Assembly (NCBI GenBank): GCA_009192285.1
Contig: WBVU01000003.1
Span: 3,875,973-3,939,972, forward strand
Source: Morchella semilibera
Lineage: Eukaryota > Ascomycota > Pezizomycetes > Pezizales > Morchellaceae
Length of the DNA: 64,000 nt
Reading direction: 5' to 3'
Below, in pieces: positions 44,967-58,184 of the stretch (within the stretch, counting starts at the first letter, position 1; each line of letters begins with the position of its first letter). A program made the translations under genes and the position numbers. Below the pieces are notes generated by a model. That model did no database searches. It was not told where the DNA came from and was given only the letters and a program-made list of their open reading frames with translations.

Positions 44967-47710
44967 ATCTACAGTGCTCAATGAATAAAGGTTGGTTATC
45001 GTTGAAAGTGGAAATCGGGTGAGTCAATTGTAGGCTCTGATTCTTTATGTAGGTAGATACGTCGGCTGGCGGGGAACCGTCGGGGAACAGCTAGTCGTGT
45101 TCTCGGTATTACGTACTTAGCTGTCTACCGATTTCTCTTGACTAATTTGAACTATTCTGGACCCTGTAGGATTCACGCTAACCCGAGGTAGGGTAACTCC
45201 ATTGTAAATAATGTAATTACATGTAACTCTATAGCTATCAATGTCGTATCGATAAGATTATATATGATGGACGCGTGCGCCTTTCAAAACATGAACTCCT
45301 GATATTGTCCTTCCTTACTTCTATCCCCAAGGACTAGGGTTAACATCTTAGATCTTCCTGACGTGGCCTTAGCAATTTTTACACCACTGCACCACCGCAC
45401 CAATAGACTTGACTGGCTACATGTAATAGAGAATCAGCACATACATGTACCCGTATATGTAAGAAGGGTCACAATGGGTTCTGTTAATAAAGATATACGG
45501 TAATATAAGCGGTATGAGCTGGATGGGGTACGTGTAATTGGTGCGGCCCCGTTGAGAACGGTTGATATAGGTATATGTAAGTACCTTACCTGCTCACGTA
45601 TCATGAAGGAGGGGCTCACTGTTTCGGTTTCTAAATTCCGGATCCGCGCGCATCTATGTATGCGTTCCGGCTCTGCCCTCAATGGGACAAATGGGTGTGA
45701 TGCACACGACAAGATTCTCCAACTTTTTTTTTTCTCCACGGACCATATGTATGCGTGCATAGGCGCTCCTGCAGGTACAAGAGCTGTCTCGCCAGAAACT
45801 TAACTTTAAGCCGCCTCCAGGTATAACCAGACCACTATTAAGCCGGGTAATCCCGTCATCTGCACCCAATATTACTTTACAAGCGCGATAAGGTTCCCCC
45901 AGACGCGGGGGCGACGACCTTGTAGCAAGCAAACTGGGGATAGGGCCTTCGCTTATAGAACATGCGTTTTTACGGAAGCTTCCTAAATGATAAAGGACTC
46001 GGCCCGGTGGAGATTCCTTTTTAATGTTTCCCATCCCCTGGTCTATCCAAGTACTAGCTACAAAGTAAAAATAAGCAAGCTAAGGTCACCTCAGCCGTAC
46101 TTTATGAATCTTGGTGACTAGATCTTTCTACCGAAAAGTAGCAGACCCGGTAGGCCTAAAATAAAATGTAGTAATGGGCGGCGTAGATTGTACAGTGCCG
46201 TAGCAATATGTAGGCAATACATGCATGCTTGGAAAGTAACCACTGTACCACCAGAGCACAGAATTTCAGAATTTCAGTAAGCCGAGGGTCACATTCTAGC
46301 AAGTACGTCCCTACACTACAGAAGCCAGCACAAACCGTTTGTATCTTGTGGAGTACAAGCGGGCAATATAGCGGGCAACGCTCGCTGGCTGCGCCTGCTC
46401 GGGGTGATGTTGATCAAGATGTAAACATGGTGGGTGGATGCAAATCCTATCGTGAATCCGGTTTCGCATAAATGCCTACCCTCGCTTGCTCCACAAGACG
46501 CGTGGAAATGATAAAGTGCACTAAGATGATCCTTACGTCGTTGTGTGCATAGGCGGCTGTTTCAGCTTCCTGCGTGACAGATTTGTGTGTGTGAACCGTG
46601 TGGAGGAAATAAGACATGGGAGAAACCTTCTGGCTAAGATCAGTTGCCGTGGCGAATAGTCTGATTGATACAGGGGTGACCAAAAAAACAACAGGCGGCG
46701 AAGGCGGGGGGGAGGATATTTGGGAAACTAGACGAAGGCTGCTGCAGTAAGATTTGAGCAAGAAACCTGTCCTGTCTGTGTGTTAGTGGTGCTTTGTTCT
46801 TGTTTGTGCATTTCCTCTCCGTCCTCTCCAACACCCCCCCCCTTCCCTCTTTCTCTGTTATTGTTATTGTTATTGTTTCCTTCTGTCAATCTATCGCACA
46901 GGTACGTAACTAGACTCCACTTATACTACATGTATTTACATGTACTTATTCTCCTAGCTGCTTCTCCCCCATGCATTACCTATTCTTCTGTCTCTGATCG
47001 GTCGCTAACGGTCAACCTGCTGTAGTCTCCCCCGACGCCCCTCCTCAATTGAACCTCCTTTAGGTTCATCGAGAGCACATCAGCAACAGCAATAGCAACG
47101 ACACTCTGTTACATATTTACATCTCATAGAGTGCGTTAACCTGCATGCTGCTGCTGCACTAGACTAAACTGTAACGACCAATACCGGAACGAATAACGAG
47201 ATTCACGAACCAAAAAAAAATCCTTAAAATAGACACGGACACTCAGTTCCGAAATCATTACATTTTTCTGTCTGCGTGTGTGTGAAACAGAATTGAGGCA
47301 GGGTGTGAACAGACTTACATACCTACAGCGAAGCTTTCTGTAGTGTGGCTCCAGTTACCTCCTCCGAATCTACGTTCCCTCTTCTCAACATCCATTCAAC
47401 CACTTCTTGTACCTAGAAGAGTTGTTTGTCCAATTCCGCCCCTGATAAGGAAGAAATCCCCGGTGTGGAGCGCAGAAAAAAAAAAAAAAAAAACAAGGCC
47501 ATTCTATCGACACTTCAGTTCTTCCGGACGATTATATCACTATTGCTATTATTATATTTCTAAAGCCATTCTATAATCGGAATTTCGCCTGTCTACACTT
47601 CCACCCAAGGCACCAGAAGAACCATAATACCGCTACTAAAACCAACCGGATCGTAAGCTTCCCCACCTTTTTTAGCCTTGGTCCAAGCTTGGGCCTGATA
47701 CTCCACAATC
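44967..47710. other. intergenic, long, motif-rich
   Basis: No supported gene in about 2.7 kb between two divergently transcribed genes, SHM1 and the NIPA transporter. TACATGTA occurs at 45218, 45418, 45442, 46927 and 46937. An 18-base A run lies at 47476-47493. CT-rich tracts near 46815-46885 and short dinucleotide runs are present. Part is the promoter region of each gene. Confidence 0.5.
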
Positions 47711-50338
47711 ATGTCGGAAACGATACCATACCTGTTAGCCCGTGCAACGACAGAGGCGGCGGCAGCAACATCCACAACAGCTGCTGCAGGCCACGGCGGG
47801 CTATCTTCAGCGGGGCGACCACCAGTGTACACCATCCCTTTCAAGCACCTTCCAAGCATAAACTAACACCTGACAACAGCTACAAAGCCGTCGGAGTTTC
47901 GCTCGCGGTCGCATCGGGAGTCTTTATCGGATGTTCATTTGTGCTCAAGAAGAAGGGCCTATTGGCCGCAAACTTAAAGGATGGAAAAGAGGCGGGAGAG
48001 GGGTATGGATACCTTAAAAATGGGTGGTGGTGGAGTGGGATGATCTTGAGTGTGTTTCATTCTATCTCTCCGGAGCGAGAAAGGTTCTAGGTTACTGATA
48101 TGGTCGTGATAGTGATTATTGGAGAAATTTGTAATTTCTGTGCCTATGCTTTTGTTGAGGCTATCCTAGTCACACCTTTAGGCGCTCTTGTAGGATCACT
48201 TCTTTCCCACCATGTACAGTTTTTTTTGAAAAAAATGTTTTTACTAACTCTTTGGGGTTTCAGTCTGTCGTGATAACTGCCATTCTTTCGTCCATGTTTC
48301 TAAATGAACGACTTTCGTTTGTTGGTAAAATAGGCTGTTTTATGTGTATAGTGGGTTCTGTAGTAATTGTCATAAATGCACCCGAACAATCTTCCGTATC
48401 GACAATCCAGGACATGAAAGGATTCATTCTCTCGCCGGGATTTTTGTCGTATGCAGGTGTTGTTATAGTGGGATGTGTGGGTATTGTAATATGGATTGCA
48501 CCAAAGTACGGTCAAAAGAGCATGATGGTATATATCAGTGTCTGCTCATTAATAGGAGGCCTCAGGTATGTCGCACTTAAGTGAGGGGAGAGTATGTGCT
48601 GACAAAATTAAAATGATGCAGTGTTGTTGCAACACAAGGCCTTGGTGCCGCAGTAGTGACACAGATCTCAGGAACACCACAATTCAATCAATGGTTCCTT
48701 TACGTCCTGTTTGTGTTTATCATCATAACACTGGTTGTAGAGATTGTTTATTTGAACGTACGCAGTTTTGCCTTACCATTAGAAGTTCTGCTTACTGAGT
48801 TTTTATAGAAAGCATTGAATATCTTCAATGCCGCGCTCGTAACGCCGACTTACTACGTTTTCTTTACCAGCTCCACAATTGTAACAAGTGCAGTCCTGTT
48901 CCGTGGCTTTAATGGAACCCCTAGCTCCATTGCCACTGTTGTAATGGGATTCCTCCAAATCTGCGCCGGCGTTGTACTCCTTCAACTCTCTAAGAGTGCG
49001 AAGAATGTTCCTGATACTGAAATCTTTCGGGGAGACCTCGACCAAGTCCGCACAGTTGCCGAGCAGTCAGAACCTGAGTCAGAACCAAAAGCGGATGCAA
49101 TTCGTGGTACCGCTGCAATCATTCGTCGCATTTCCGTTGCGAGACAGAAAATGGAACAAGAGGAAGCGAAAAGGATCCGGGAAGAAATGTTAAGAGAAAG
49201 AGATTTGCTAACTGTACCATCCCACGATGGAGAAACATATGAATGGGACGGTGTGCAAAGGAGGGTTACCTGGAGTGGTAGCTCAGGTGATGGGCCAAGA
49301 AGAAGGAACACCACCAGTGGACCACATCCCCCACTAGGAATGAGCAGGATGCCTGATGTGGAGGAGGGGACGGAAGGGGAGCTTACTCCTGTTACGATGA
49401 ATAGGAGGAGGAGTATGAGTGTTGATGAAGCTATGAGACGGCAAATCTACGACATCGAAGCTGAAACGGGGGAAATTCACCCGCAAAGCTTTGTAGGAAG
49501 GGTCAGAAATTTATTCATTCCTCGTCCACGAAGCAAATCAAGCCTCAGGGACGAGACGGATGTTGTAATAGCTGTTACTTCACCTCATAGAGACATCACG
49601 GATCGTGGCTTTCAACCGTCTTCTCAAGGTCGTTCCTACGGTGACCTACCCGTACCAGTACTGTCATTGAGGGATTTCTCAGGCGATCACGAGCATCAAG
49701 CCGGCTCCAAGTCATCGCCGCAGATGACTGTAACACCTTCTGAAGGGGAGTTTTCTTCCCGTGACTTTGCATCAGGATCACCTCCGCCGCTGAAACATGG
49801 GGTAAAAAGAATTGTTGATGCTGGGAACGAGTACACCGCTATTCCCCCGCGAGCCCCGCGCTCTGCACCGGGACATATGAATAGCCCTGGGCTACGACCG
49901 ATGCTTACGCCGACAACCCCACAAACCCCACATAGCGCTCATAGTACCGAGTCAGGTTTGCGACCAGATAGTGCAGATAATACGTCGCGGAGACAATTTA
50001 GTTTTCAATCCGTGTTTGGAAAGCATTCGCGCTCTCACTCTCGGGATAGTCACGGCGAGGGAGCCTCTGATGTCCCACTTCCGATTCCTCATGCTCACTC
50101 GCACTTACCACATCCTCATTTCCCGGCTAGGCTGCATGGGCTACGCAGAAAGAGCATAAGTGGTATCCAGGACAAAGGTGCACCCAGGACGGAAGAGGAA
50201 AGCCTAGGTTTGGTCAAAGGCGATAGTAGAGCGAGTACATTAGATTATGAGAAAGAGATAGGGAGGTATGTGGATCAGTCGAGCGATGACTCAGAGGAGG
50301 AAAGAGAACGGATCGAGAGGCTACACAGAAAAGAATGA
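47711..50338 (+). CDS. NIPA-family magnesium transporter with long cytoplasmic tail
   Basis: Six exons (47711-47826, 47880-48049, 48113-48189, 48264-48565, 48622-48757, 48809-50338) join in frame to 776 residues. Residues 40-350 form the multi-span DUF803/NIPA domain: VASGVFIGCSFVLKKKG, NGWWWSGM, EAILVTPLGAL, and further segments LSFVGKIGCFMCIVG and TPTYYVFFTSSTIVTSAVLFRGF. These proteins are seen as Mg2+ transporters in plasma membrane or endosomes. The first 35 residues are Ala/Thr-rich. The C-terminal 420 residues are polar and look disordered, with coiled-coil-like and Arg/Ser-rich stretches and a PHSH-type His-rich patch near the end. They probably carry regulation by phosphorylation. 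Phase is kept at all five introns, of 51-74 nt. The first donor (GTACAC) is weak. Confidence 0.88.
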
Positions 50339-51249
50339 GGCGGTGGTGACGATGGCAGCAGAGGGCGCATGTGAGGTGACAAAAAATGTTTGGGTATCCT
50401 AGTCCTTTGTATTTTTTTCCCTTCCTATTTCACACGGATTCATTTCTACTTTTATATATTGGGTGCGGGTGCGAGCATGAGTGTCATGATATTCAATTAC
50501 GACTTGCATAATTTGTTTTCTGGTCAATTTGCAATAGGTTGATAGGTGGGATTTCTTTTGTCTAGATAAATGGGAACATGGATGGGAGAGTTCGGGGGTC
50601 ATATCACATATTCTTTCCGTTTTATCTCATACTTGGATACTACTTGGTTTCGTTTTAGTCCCCTTGCTGTGATCCTCTGCTCTACTTTCTTTCCCCATAC
50701 ATATATATATCCCCCACAACCGCGTGCGCATGATGGAAATATTAATTAGAGCTCAAGGGCCGGGTCCCATTAATTTTCTTTAGAGTGAGAGGGGAAATAT
50801 CTTGATTGATTGAGTGATTGACTTAAATTTGTATGTATTTGGAAAGTAGATTTTAATAACTACATCATATTGCATGTATATACATATAACTAAAACCGCC
50901 AAGTAGAGTTAGCTAAGCTGTACATACAAGTACGTACATACGTATGTATATATACATGCAGTTACCAGATAATATTTCTGTTCTCCGGTAAACTTGGAGT
51001 AAACCTGTCGAGAAACAGACTTTTGGTTCTTAGTAGCAATTGACTAACTAAATACTAGATTAGTGTTGACTGTGCATGTGGTGTAGACTAGGGCTTGGGG
51101 TCCTTGGTGGTAGCGCAACCTACCCCACTAGCTGCTATGATCCAGTTTTTACAAGAGAAATATAGACTACAATATACGTATGTGTATGGGTGGGTTGCGG
51201 TGTTATTTAGTCTGAACTAGAGAGGTACTAGAATGAAGGGGGGTATCTC
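50339..51249. other. intergenic, convergent
   Basis: Lies between the transporter's 3' end and the 3' end of the minus-strand membrane-protein locus. AT-rich with no supported gene and no copies of the main dispersed elements. TACATAC-like strings are common. Confidence 0.5.
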
Positions 51250-53203
51250 TTAAAGAGAGAATTCCTTTCTTACTCTCTGGTGAATTTTATATTCTAAATA
51301 CATTCGGTACCCAAATAAAATTGTAATGGTTACCCAAAAAAGTCCGCGAATACTCCAAATCAAGGCCGCAGCTAAAACCAGCGCCAGAGAACTCGTGATG
51401 CCTAATGTCCAAACCACCTCCTTGCCCTCCGAAGTTTCATAATACGTAGACCCAATCCTAGCCCTGTTTCTACTAATTATTGCGTATACACAGCTCCATA
51501 GAACATGAGGCCAACTAGAATTAGTACTACTTGCGTAGTTACGAAGTTTGGTAATAGCGAAGAAAGACATCCCAGCTAAATAAGTAGCTAGAATCGCGAA
51601 CATTATACCAAGGAGTTTAATCACCACAAGTGAAATGCATAGGGCAATCATAAAGAACTCTAGAATAATATCTCGCAAACCTGAGGCCACCACCAAGGCA
51701 AAGTAACGAACTAGGTGGCCGAATATAAGCGGTAAAATGATGGTGGCAAAGGTGAGAGGTATTGCAAATGCCCAATACATTTTGATGGTAAGTTTTGGAT
51801 CCTCCTTTTCATCTATGGCTTTAAAATTCATTCCGTAAAAAGTCTTTATTTGCCCATATAAATTAGAGGGTAATCTTCGGTCGAGTACCCGGGGATGCTC
51901 ACGTACTGCAATGAAAAAAAGAGGTATAAATATTAATGCAATTGGTGATCTAGTAAAGGAATGGCCATTGTCAGCAACAGTTGAAAGATTGATGAGATGG
52001 ATTATATAGGTTAATACTATTGTATATAGTTACATTTACTTACAATGAGTCTGATAGAGTTTACCTCTTTTCTCAATTCCTCCGACTTCTGTTTTCAAAA
52101 ATCGATATCGTTCTCTTCGTCAACCCATGGAAGGTCAACAAATAAATGTGTCTTTGATATAGTCCTAAAACTTTCTATCGCGGCGTCCAATACCAAGGGC
52201 ATCTCATTGAGGTATTCCTCTACATGAATAAGATATTCAACTTTGACCCTAGAAGGATGCTTTAACCCTTCATACTTCTAGGAAGAGTAGCCTTGTTAAT
52301 AAAGGCCGCCCTGAAGGAATAGTGAGTTGGGTGGTTAATTAGAAGTACTATTACCGTATTACGTATCTCTCTGGCTATGTTTGCCAAAAATTTCACACTA
52401 TCGTGGATTATTTGCAAAAGCAGGTACTTCAATACAGAAAGCAGGGGCGAGGGATTTTACAAAGAGGCCTTTGTCAATATATTTCCCATTCGAGCGGAAT
52501 AGTTCGTCAAGGCCTCTTTATTATTGAAATACAAGGAAGGCCTTCGGCCCGAGTTGTGCGCCGGAAGGAAGATAGACAGTCACCGAGCTAAAAATTAGCA
52601 TATGCATTGAAAGAGAGAAACAGGTGGCGGCGGCAGTTCTTACCACTACATGCATCCGAAGGTAGCCTGATCCTTGTCGTGAGAAAGAAGTAATGGTCTT
52701 CTCTATAATTATCCGATTCTACTGCCAGAAAATCGGAAGGCTTTACTTCCCATTTCGCGATGAGAAGCGCCAATAATAGCTTCTTAGGAAGGCAAAGCGC
52801 CCTGAGTTCTCTTAATTTCTTGGTATTTAACGATATCGACCCTCTCTTATCCCGATTATCAAGTAACCCTAGGACGAAAGACTTTCTTGGGCCACCCCCC
52901 AACTCACTGCTTCCAGTTCAAATTTGTATTTGACAAGAATTCCTTTTTACTGGAGAGCTCGGTTTTGAGTTTTAATAACGCGGGACTATCCTTATCTTCC
53001 CCATGATTTAATTCCACAAATTGTTCCAGCAAATCTGGTATCGAAGAAATATCGTATATTTCACTAGAGCTAGAAGCAGTTGGCAGTGGCCGTAAGCTTG
53101 TCAGGCTGCTTGTTAGGTTGCCATGTTCTAGATCTGTTGCTTCTGTATCTATGCCATTTGGAGGCGTAGTAGTGGACGCTCGTATGATTGACGAAACGGA
53201 CAT
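51250..53203 (-). pseudogene. damaged or unresolved membrane-protein gene
   Basis: Several good coding blocks lie in line on the minus strand but do not join. The ATG at 53203 starts about 100 Ser/Thr-rich then acidic residues ending NWKQ. A perfect donor (GTGAGT) follows, but the nearest acceptors give the wrong phase. A block of about 88 residues (SFVLGLLDN...DACSG) comes next, ending at a GTAAGA donor. A block with LDELFRSNGKYIDKG lies near 52490. A block VEYLIHVEEYL...VDEENDIDF ends at an in-frame TGA near 52097, at a place where Trp would fit. The C-terminal block (from REHPRVLDRRLPSNLYG) has four or five membrane spans and ends at 51250. Either I have missed small exons, or the gene carries a nonsense change and one or two frameshifts. 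The family is not recognised. Confidence 0.5.
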
Positions 53204-54394
53204 AATGGGGTATGACGAGGTCTCTAGGTACCTAGTTAGACTACTAGTGGGAAAGCGAGTCTTTAAAACCTATTGAAGATCTACATCTGTTCCTTGCCAA
53301 GGTTGTAGGAAAAATCGAGCCAAGATACAGCAGATCTCGCAGAGTTAAAGATCGAAATTAGCAGTACTATATCTGGGTAGATTATACTCTACCTTTAAAG
53401 GATGAATACGAGACCCATATATTTCACAAAGTCGTATCAGCACGCTTAGTTGCTTGTTCCCGGTAATAACAACATAAGTACATGTAGTGTACACCCACGG
53501 ACGTGCTGGGATAACTGTAAATACATGTAGGTAAATTATGCATATACTCGGGGGTAGGGAAAGAACCACAAAATGTAATAGGGTTATCTGTATGGCAGAG
53601 CTCCGCCACTCCATACAGATAATTCTTGTATTGTCACCTGGTTTTTATTCCTGTACGCAAGTATTTATCGAATTTAAGGCCGTGAGATGACCGAAAAGTG
53701 GTGATTTCTAAACAATGTCCATGTCCCCATGTAGGTACTCTAGGCTACGAGTCTCTACAACAAATGTGGGTGGTTTCCTAGAGCCGCCAAGCCTGGAAAC
53801 TTCGTCATCCGCTCCGCCCCACTAAGAGGGCTAATGTGTAAAGCGGCAAGCGGACCCAAAGATGCAATAGATGAACATGTGTTGAGAAATCGTAGTTTTT
53901 TGTGTCAGTAAATCAGTACAGAATCTCAATATCAAAGATGGGCATGAAACTTACCATAAAATGGTTCTGTAAGTTCGAACCCTGGAAGAGGGATGTGGCT
54001 AGGGGAAATAAGATGAGCGGCGAAACGGCGGTGACACGATTAGGAGGGGCTAACAAAACGTCACCGAGCTGCCCTGTCCAACCCAACCTGTTGTAGGACA
54101 AGAAAACAATCCCTTTAACACCTTCAACTCCGCCCATCACGACGCAACGTACTCAGTTTAGAAGCCGCGCAAGCTTGCTAGGTGTTCTTCGCTTCGTCCG
54201 CGTAAGTCTTCCTTTGTATTCTGTCCTGATAAAGTTGGGCTTTCTCTCAGCTATCGCATCCCATTCATTCCACCCGTATTCTTCTGGACGCGACCTGACT
54301 CCATCCCCTCATCAGTACCCCGCCTCCCCTATTGACACAACAAACAACACACATTCCGCGATACCCAACAGCTTTCTAGAGAAAGGCACCGGAA
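53204..54394. other. divergent promoter region, unknown gene and fimbrin
   Basis: Upstream of two divergent genes. TACATGTA at 53479 and 53522. Near fimbrin the sequence becomes CT-rich (54290-54330) and carries ACAACAAACAACACAC just before the gene, a typical fungal start-proximal pattern. No gene is seen. Confidence 0.5.
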
Positions 54395-56533
54395 ATGAAT
54401 GTTTTCAAGCTAGCCAGGAAATATCCCGATCTCGGGCAGGAGGGAGTAATGAAACTCCAGGATACATTCCTTCGTACGGATACCGAAGAAAGAGGTTACC
54501 TCGATGAGGCAACTGCAATCAAGGCTGCCCAAGACCTCGAGAGGAAACCTTATGATGTTGTCAGAGCTACATTGAAGCAAGTGGAGCTGGACAGTAGCAG
54601 GAGGGTTGAACTTGATGATTTTGTGGATGTAAGTAGTTTTACCTTGCCAGCACTTCAAAGTTAAGTTTCTAACATTATTTTGCAGCTCATCGCCAAACTT
54701 CGCATTAGTGACTCAGCGAAACCTGCAGGTCCTCAGGTTTCCCATGCCAGAACTGGATCTAAAGGTGGTGGGCAGATCAAGATGGGAGGCTCAACTGGAT
54801 CTTCAACTCATACAATCAATGAAGATGAGCGATCTGAGTTTACACGGCACATAAATGCTGTTTTGGCTGGGGACCCGGACATTGGAGACCGTTTGCCTTT
54901 TGACACTGATACATTCCAGGTTTGTAGAGATTGTTACCCTTTTATGATGGTTATAACTAATTAGGCGTGCAGATGTTCGATGAGTGTAAAGATGGTCTTG
55001 TGCTTGCCAAGCTTATCAACGACTCCGTCCCTGACACGATTGATGAGCGTGTTCTCAACCGTACCAATTCACGTACCAAAAAGCTTAATCAGTTTCACAT
55101 GACTGAGAACAACAATATTGTAATCAACTCTGCCAAGGCTATTGGATGCTCTGTTGTCAATATTGGTTCCGGTGATATCATTGAAGTGAAGGAGCATTTG
55201 ATTCTCGGGTTGATCTGGCAAGTTATCAGAAGAGGTCTCTTGGGAAAGATCGATATCAAATTGCACCCGGAGCTTTATAGGTTGCTGGAAGAGGATGAGA
55301 CTCTTGAGCAATTCTTGAGACTGCCACCAGAGCAGATTCTTCTGAGATGGTTTAACTACCATCTTAAGGCAGCAAAATGGGAGAGAAGGTATGAATTCCA
55401 GACGTTCCTATATTTCTTTTCAAGATCAGCCTTAGATTAACGGATGTTCGATATTACAGGGTCACAAACTTCAGCAAGGACGTTTCAGATGCCGAAAACT
55501 ACACAGTTCTCCTTAACCAGCTTGCTCCGGAGGAATGCTCGCGAGGCCCCTTACAAACCCGTGACCTCCTACAGCGTGCTGAACAAGTACTTGAGAATGC
55601 CGACAAACTTGGCTGCCGAAAGTTCCTAACACCGAAATCCCTTGTTGCTGGTAATCCTAAGCTTAACTTGGCTTTTGTGGCCCATCTATTTAACACTCAC
55701 CCTGGTCTTGATGCTATTACTGAGGAGGAAATGCTCGAGGTTGAAGATTTTGATGCTGAGGGTGAACGTGAAGCACGTGTCTTTACTTTATGGCTAAACT
55801 CTCTTGACGTTCAGCCTGCGGTTAACTCACTTTTTGACGACCTCCGGGATGGAACTATTCTCCTTCAAGCCTATGATAAAGTTATCCCAGGCTCAGTCAA
55901 CTGGCGCCATGTGAACAAAGCCCCAGCACACGGCGGTGAACTTATGCGGTTCAAGGCTGTCGAGAATACCAACTATGCTGTGGAACTTGGCAAGAGCAAC
56001 CGATTCTCGCTTGTAGGAATACAGGGCGCCGATATCACAGATGGGCAGCGAACGTTGACACTTGCAATCACCTGGCAGCTTATGAGACGCGATATTACCC
56101 GCACGCTGCACGGCCTTGCACAAAAGGTCGGCGTTAGTGAGATCACAGATGCCTATATGCTCAAGTGGGCCAACGATATGGTGCGTAAGGGTGGTAAAGC
56201 TGGCAACATCAGGAGCTTCAAGGACCCAAGCATGGGAACTGGTGTTTTCTTGCTTGATGTTCTGAATGGAATGAAGAGTAATTATGTCGACTACTCGCTT
56301 GTCACGGACGGAAGGACCGACGAAAATGCATACTTGAACGCCAAGCTGAGTATCTCTATTGCAAGAAAGATGGGCGCAACTATCTGGTATTTATATATAT
56401 TCCCTTTTATTATAGTAGAAAGCAGCCCTAACATTTCATAAACAGGCTTGTTCCCGAGGACATAGTTGCTGTTCGTTCGAGGTTGATTGTCACTTTCTTG
56501 GGTAGTTTGATGGCTACTTACGAAACCCTCTAA
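54395..56533 (+). CDS. SAC6: fimbrin (plastin), actin-bundling protein
   Basis: Five exons (54395-54628, 54686-54919, 54973-55388, 55460-56386, 56446-56533) join in frame to 632 residues, the normal fimbrin length. Residues 1-80 form the EF-hand-like head (TFLRTDTEERGYLDEATAIKAA). Four calponin-homology domains follow in two pairs: CH1 from about 115 (ERSEFTRHINAVLAGD), CH2 from about 260 (ILLRWFNYHLKAAKW), CH3 from about 390 (FTLWLNSLDVQPAVNSLFDDLRDG) and CH4 from about 515 (MLKWANDMVRKGGK). The protein bundles actin filaments at endocytic patches and cables. The ATG used begins MNVFKLARKYPDL, matching the conserved N-terminus, so no upstream start is needed. No anomalies were found. Confidence 0.95.
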
Positions 56534-58184
56534 ACACCTAATATTTACTTTTACTTGCCTTCAACTTGTTGTCTAAGAATTTGCCTTTTCTCTAGACAAA
56601 TCTTGAATAGTGGTTTTGTTTATATTGCTTATTGTGATTGGACCGGCTTATTCTTTTCGCTATTACCAAAAAAACACTTACCCATTTTATTTCGAAATAT
56701 CTACTTATTGGAGCGGTTGTATCTGCCTATCTATCTCGCTTAGTGCGCGTATGGATATCAGAAGCTGTATGTAAAATTGAGGACCCCAAGTAAATACCAG
56801 TGACCTCATTAGTCATCTTATCCAGTCACGACTCCCTTATTAATATTACAAAGATTCCTAGCGGCGCCAACGGAGGAGTCCGGGCAGGAAGCGCAACCGA
56901 GTGATATTGTGTGAAGACCTTGACAAAACAGTACTAGTTTCCTCATACGGACTAGTGAAAAATATGGAGAATGGGGTGGAATACATGTGTGTTAAGCAGT
57001 CTATACAGTGCTCTCCGGTCCGATGAACAGCCAACCACGCTCTAGTGCCCACTCTACCATCAGTCCACCACCCCGTAGATACCCGGAAACCGAAATTGCT
57101 CTATCGATTAGGGATGTCATGAATGAGGGTGATCGCGTGAGGCGGAATGGTTCGGGTTTTGTGGTAATAGTGAAAAGGTGTAGAGCAAGATTGTCCCTGG
57201 GGGGGGGGGGTAGATCGGGCAGAGCCTCCGAGTGATGTGGTGTTCGAGCGAAGTGAGCAATTTGTTAGCTTTCGAATTTCGAGGACCTAATAATTAGTTC
57301 GCAAGCAGCCCCCCCTCCCCCCCGGTGTAATTATGGGTACAGGCGATACCGTTCAACACAGGCTCCCTGGTTTTCACCACTTGCTCGACGTCTCTAGGAC
57401 TCTGAGCCGTATCTGGATTGCCGCATACCAATTCATACTCCCCGCTTGCCCCGGTCTGCAACCTCTGTGTCCATGTTGATAGAACTGTATGCATCTTCAA
57501 GTAACTAGGTACTATCAACTTAAGCCTGTGTGAGTAACAGAGTCCTGTCATGACAATACCATGGAGCTGATGAATGTTGATTAGCTGTGTATGATAGTTA
57601 TGCCTTGAGATATGGGTAAGAAACAGTCGGCTCCAGGGACTTATAATAGGATAAGGAATCGACGGCGTGTAATCGAGTACATACCCATTTTAGAAGCAAT
57701 GGCCCGTGCGGGGGATACAACAGCCGGCCGAGCTCACGTACACACGTCAGGATCAAGCTATGGTTCTCAAGTGCCCTATCGGCGGACCTCAGCCAACTTC
57801 AAAGCCTTCGGACTGACAAAACTCACGCAGTACAATATGACAGCTCCATAAAGACGAGGGAGAAGGCCACCTAATATTAATGCAATGATTATAACAAAGC
57901 CTATAATCTAATGACATGTCCCACATAAGAATGGTAGGCTATTCTATGGATGATACTCCGCTACTTTCAATTATCTTGACAAAGTTCCTCCCAAACACCC
58001 GCTATCACTCGATATGCTTCTACACAAACGAGAGATGGTTGGTGTGGCAAGTACTAGCACTACCTCGTGGCCATGTGATACCTTCCGTAAAAGTGGAACG
58101 GAAGGTTTAAAGATTACTAAAAACTAGGATAGAGAAGTATGTCAAAGTAGAAAGTATTCAAGATCGTGAACCATAAGAGAACGG
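56534..58184. other. intergenic
   Basis: Lies 3' of fimbrin and 3' of the regulator gene. One full CGAGTGA-N6-RTGA element at 56898-56914 (plus), a near match at 58003 and an isolated CGAGTGA at 57230. G and C runs near 57200 and 57310. Frames here are short and unconvincing. Confidence 0.5.

Noticed and set aside
52260-52600. AGGCCTCTTT/AAGGCCT repeats suggesting an inserted element
   Set aside because: Too short, no target duplication visible, and the stretch partly reads as coding sequence of the damaged membrane-protein gene.
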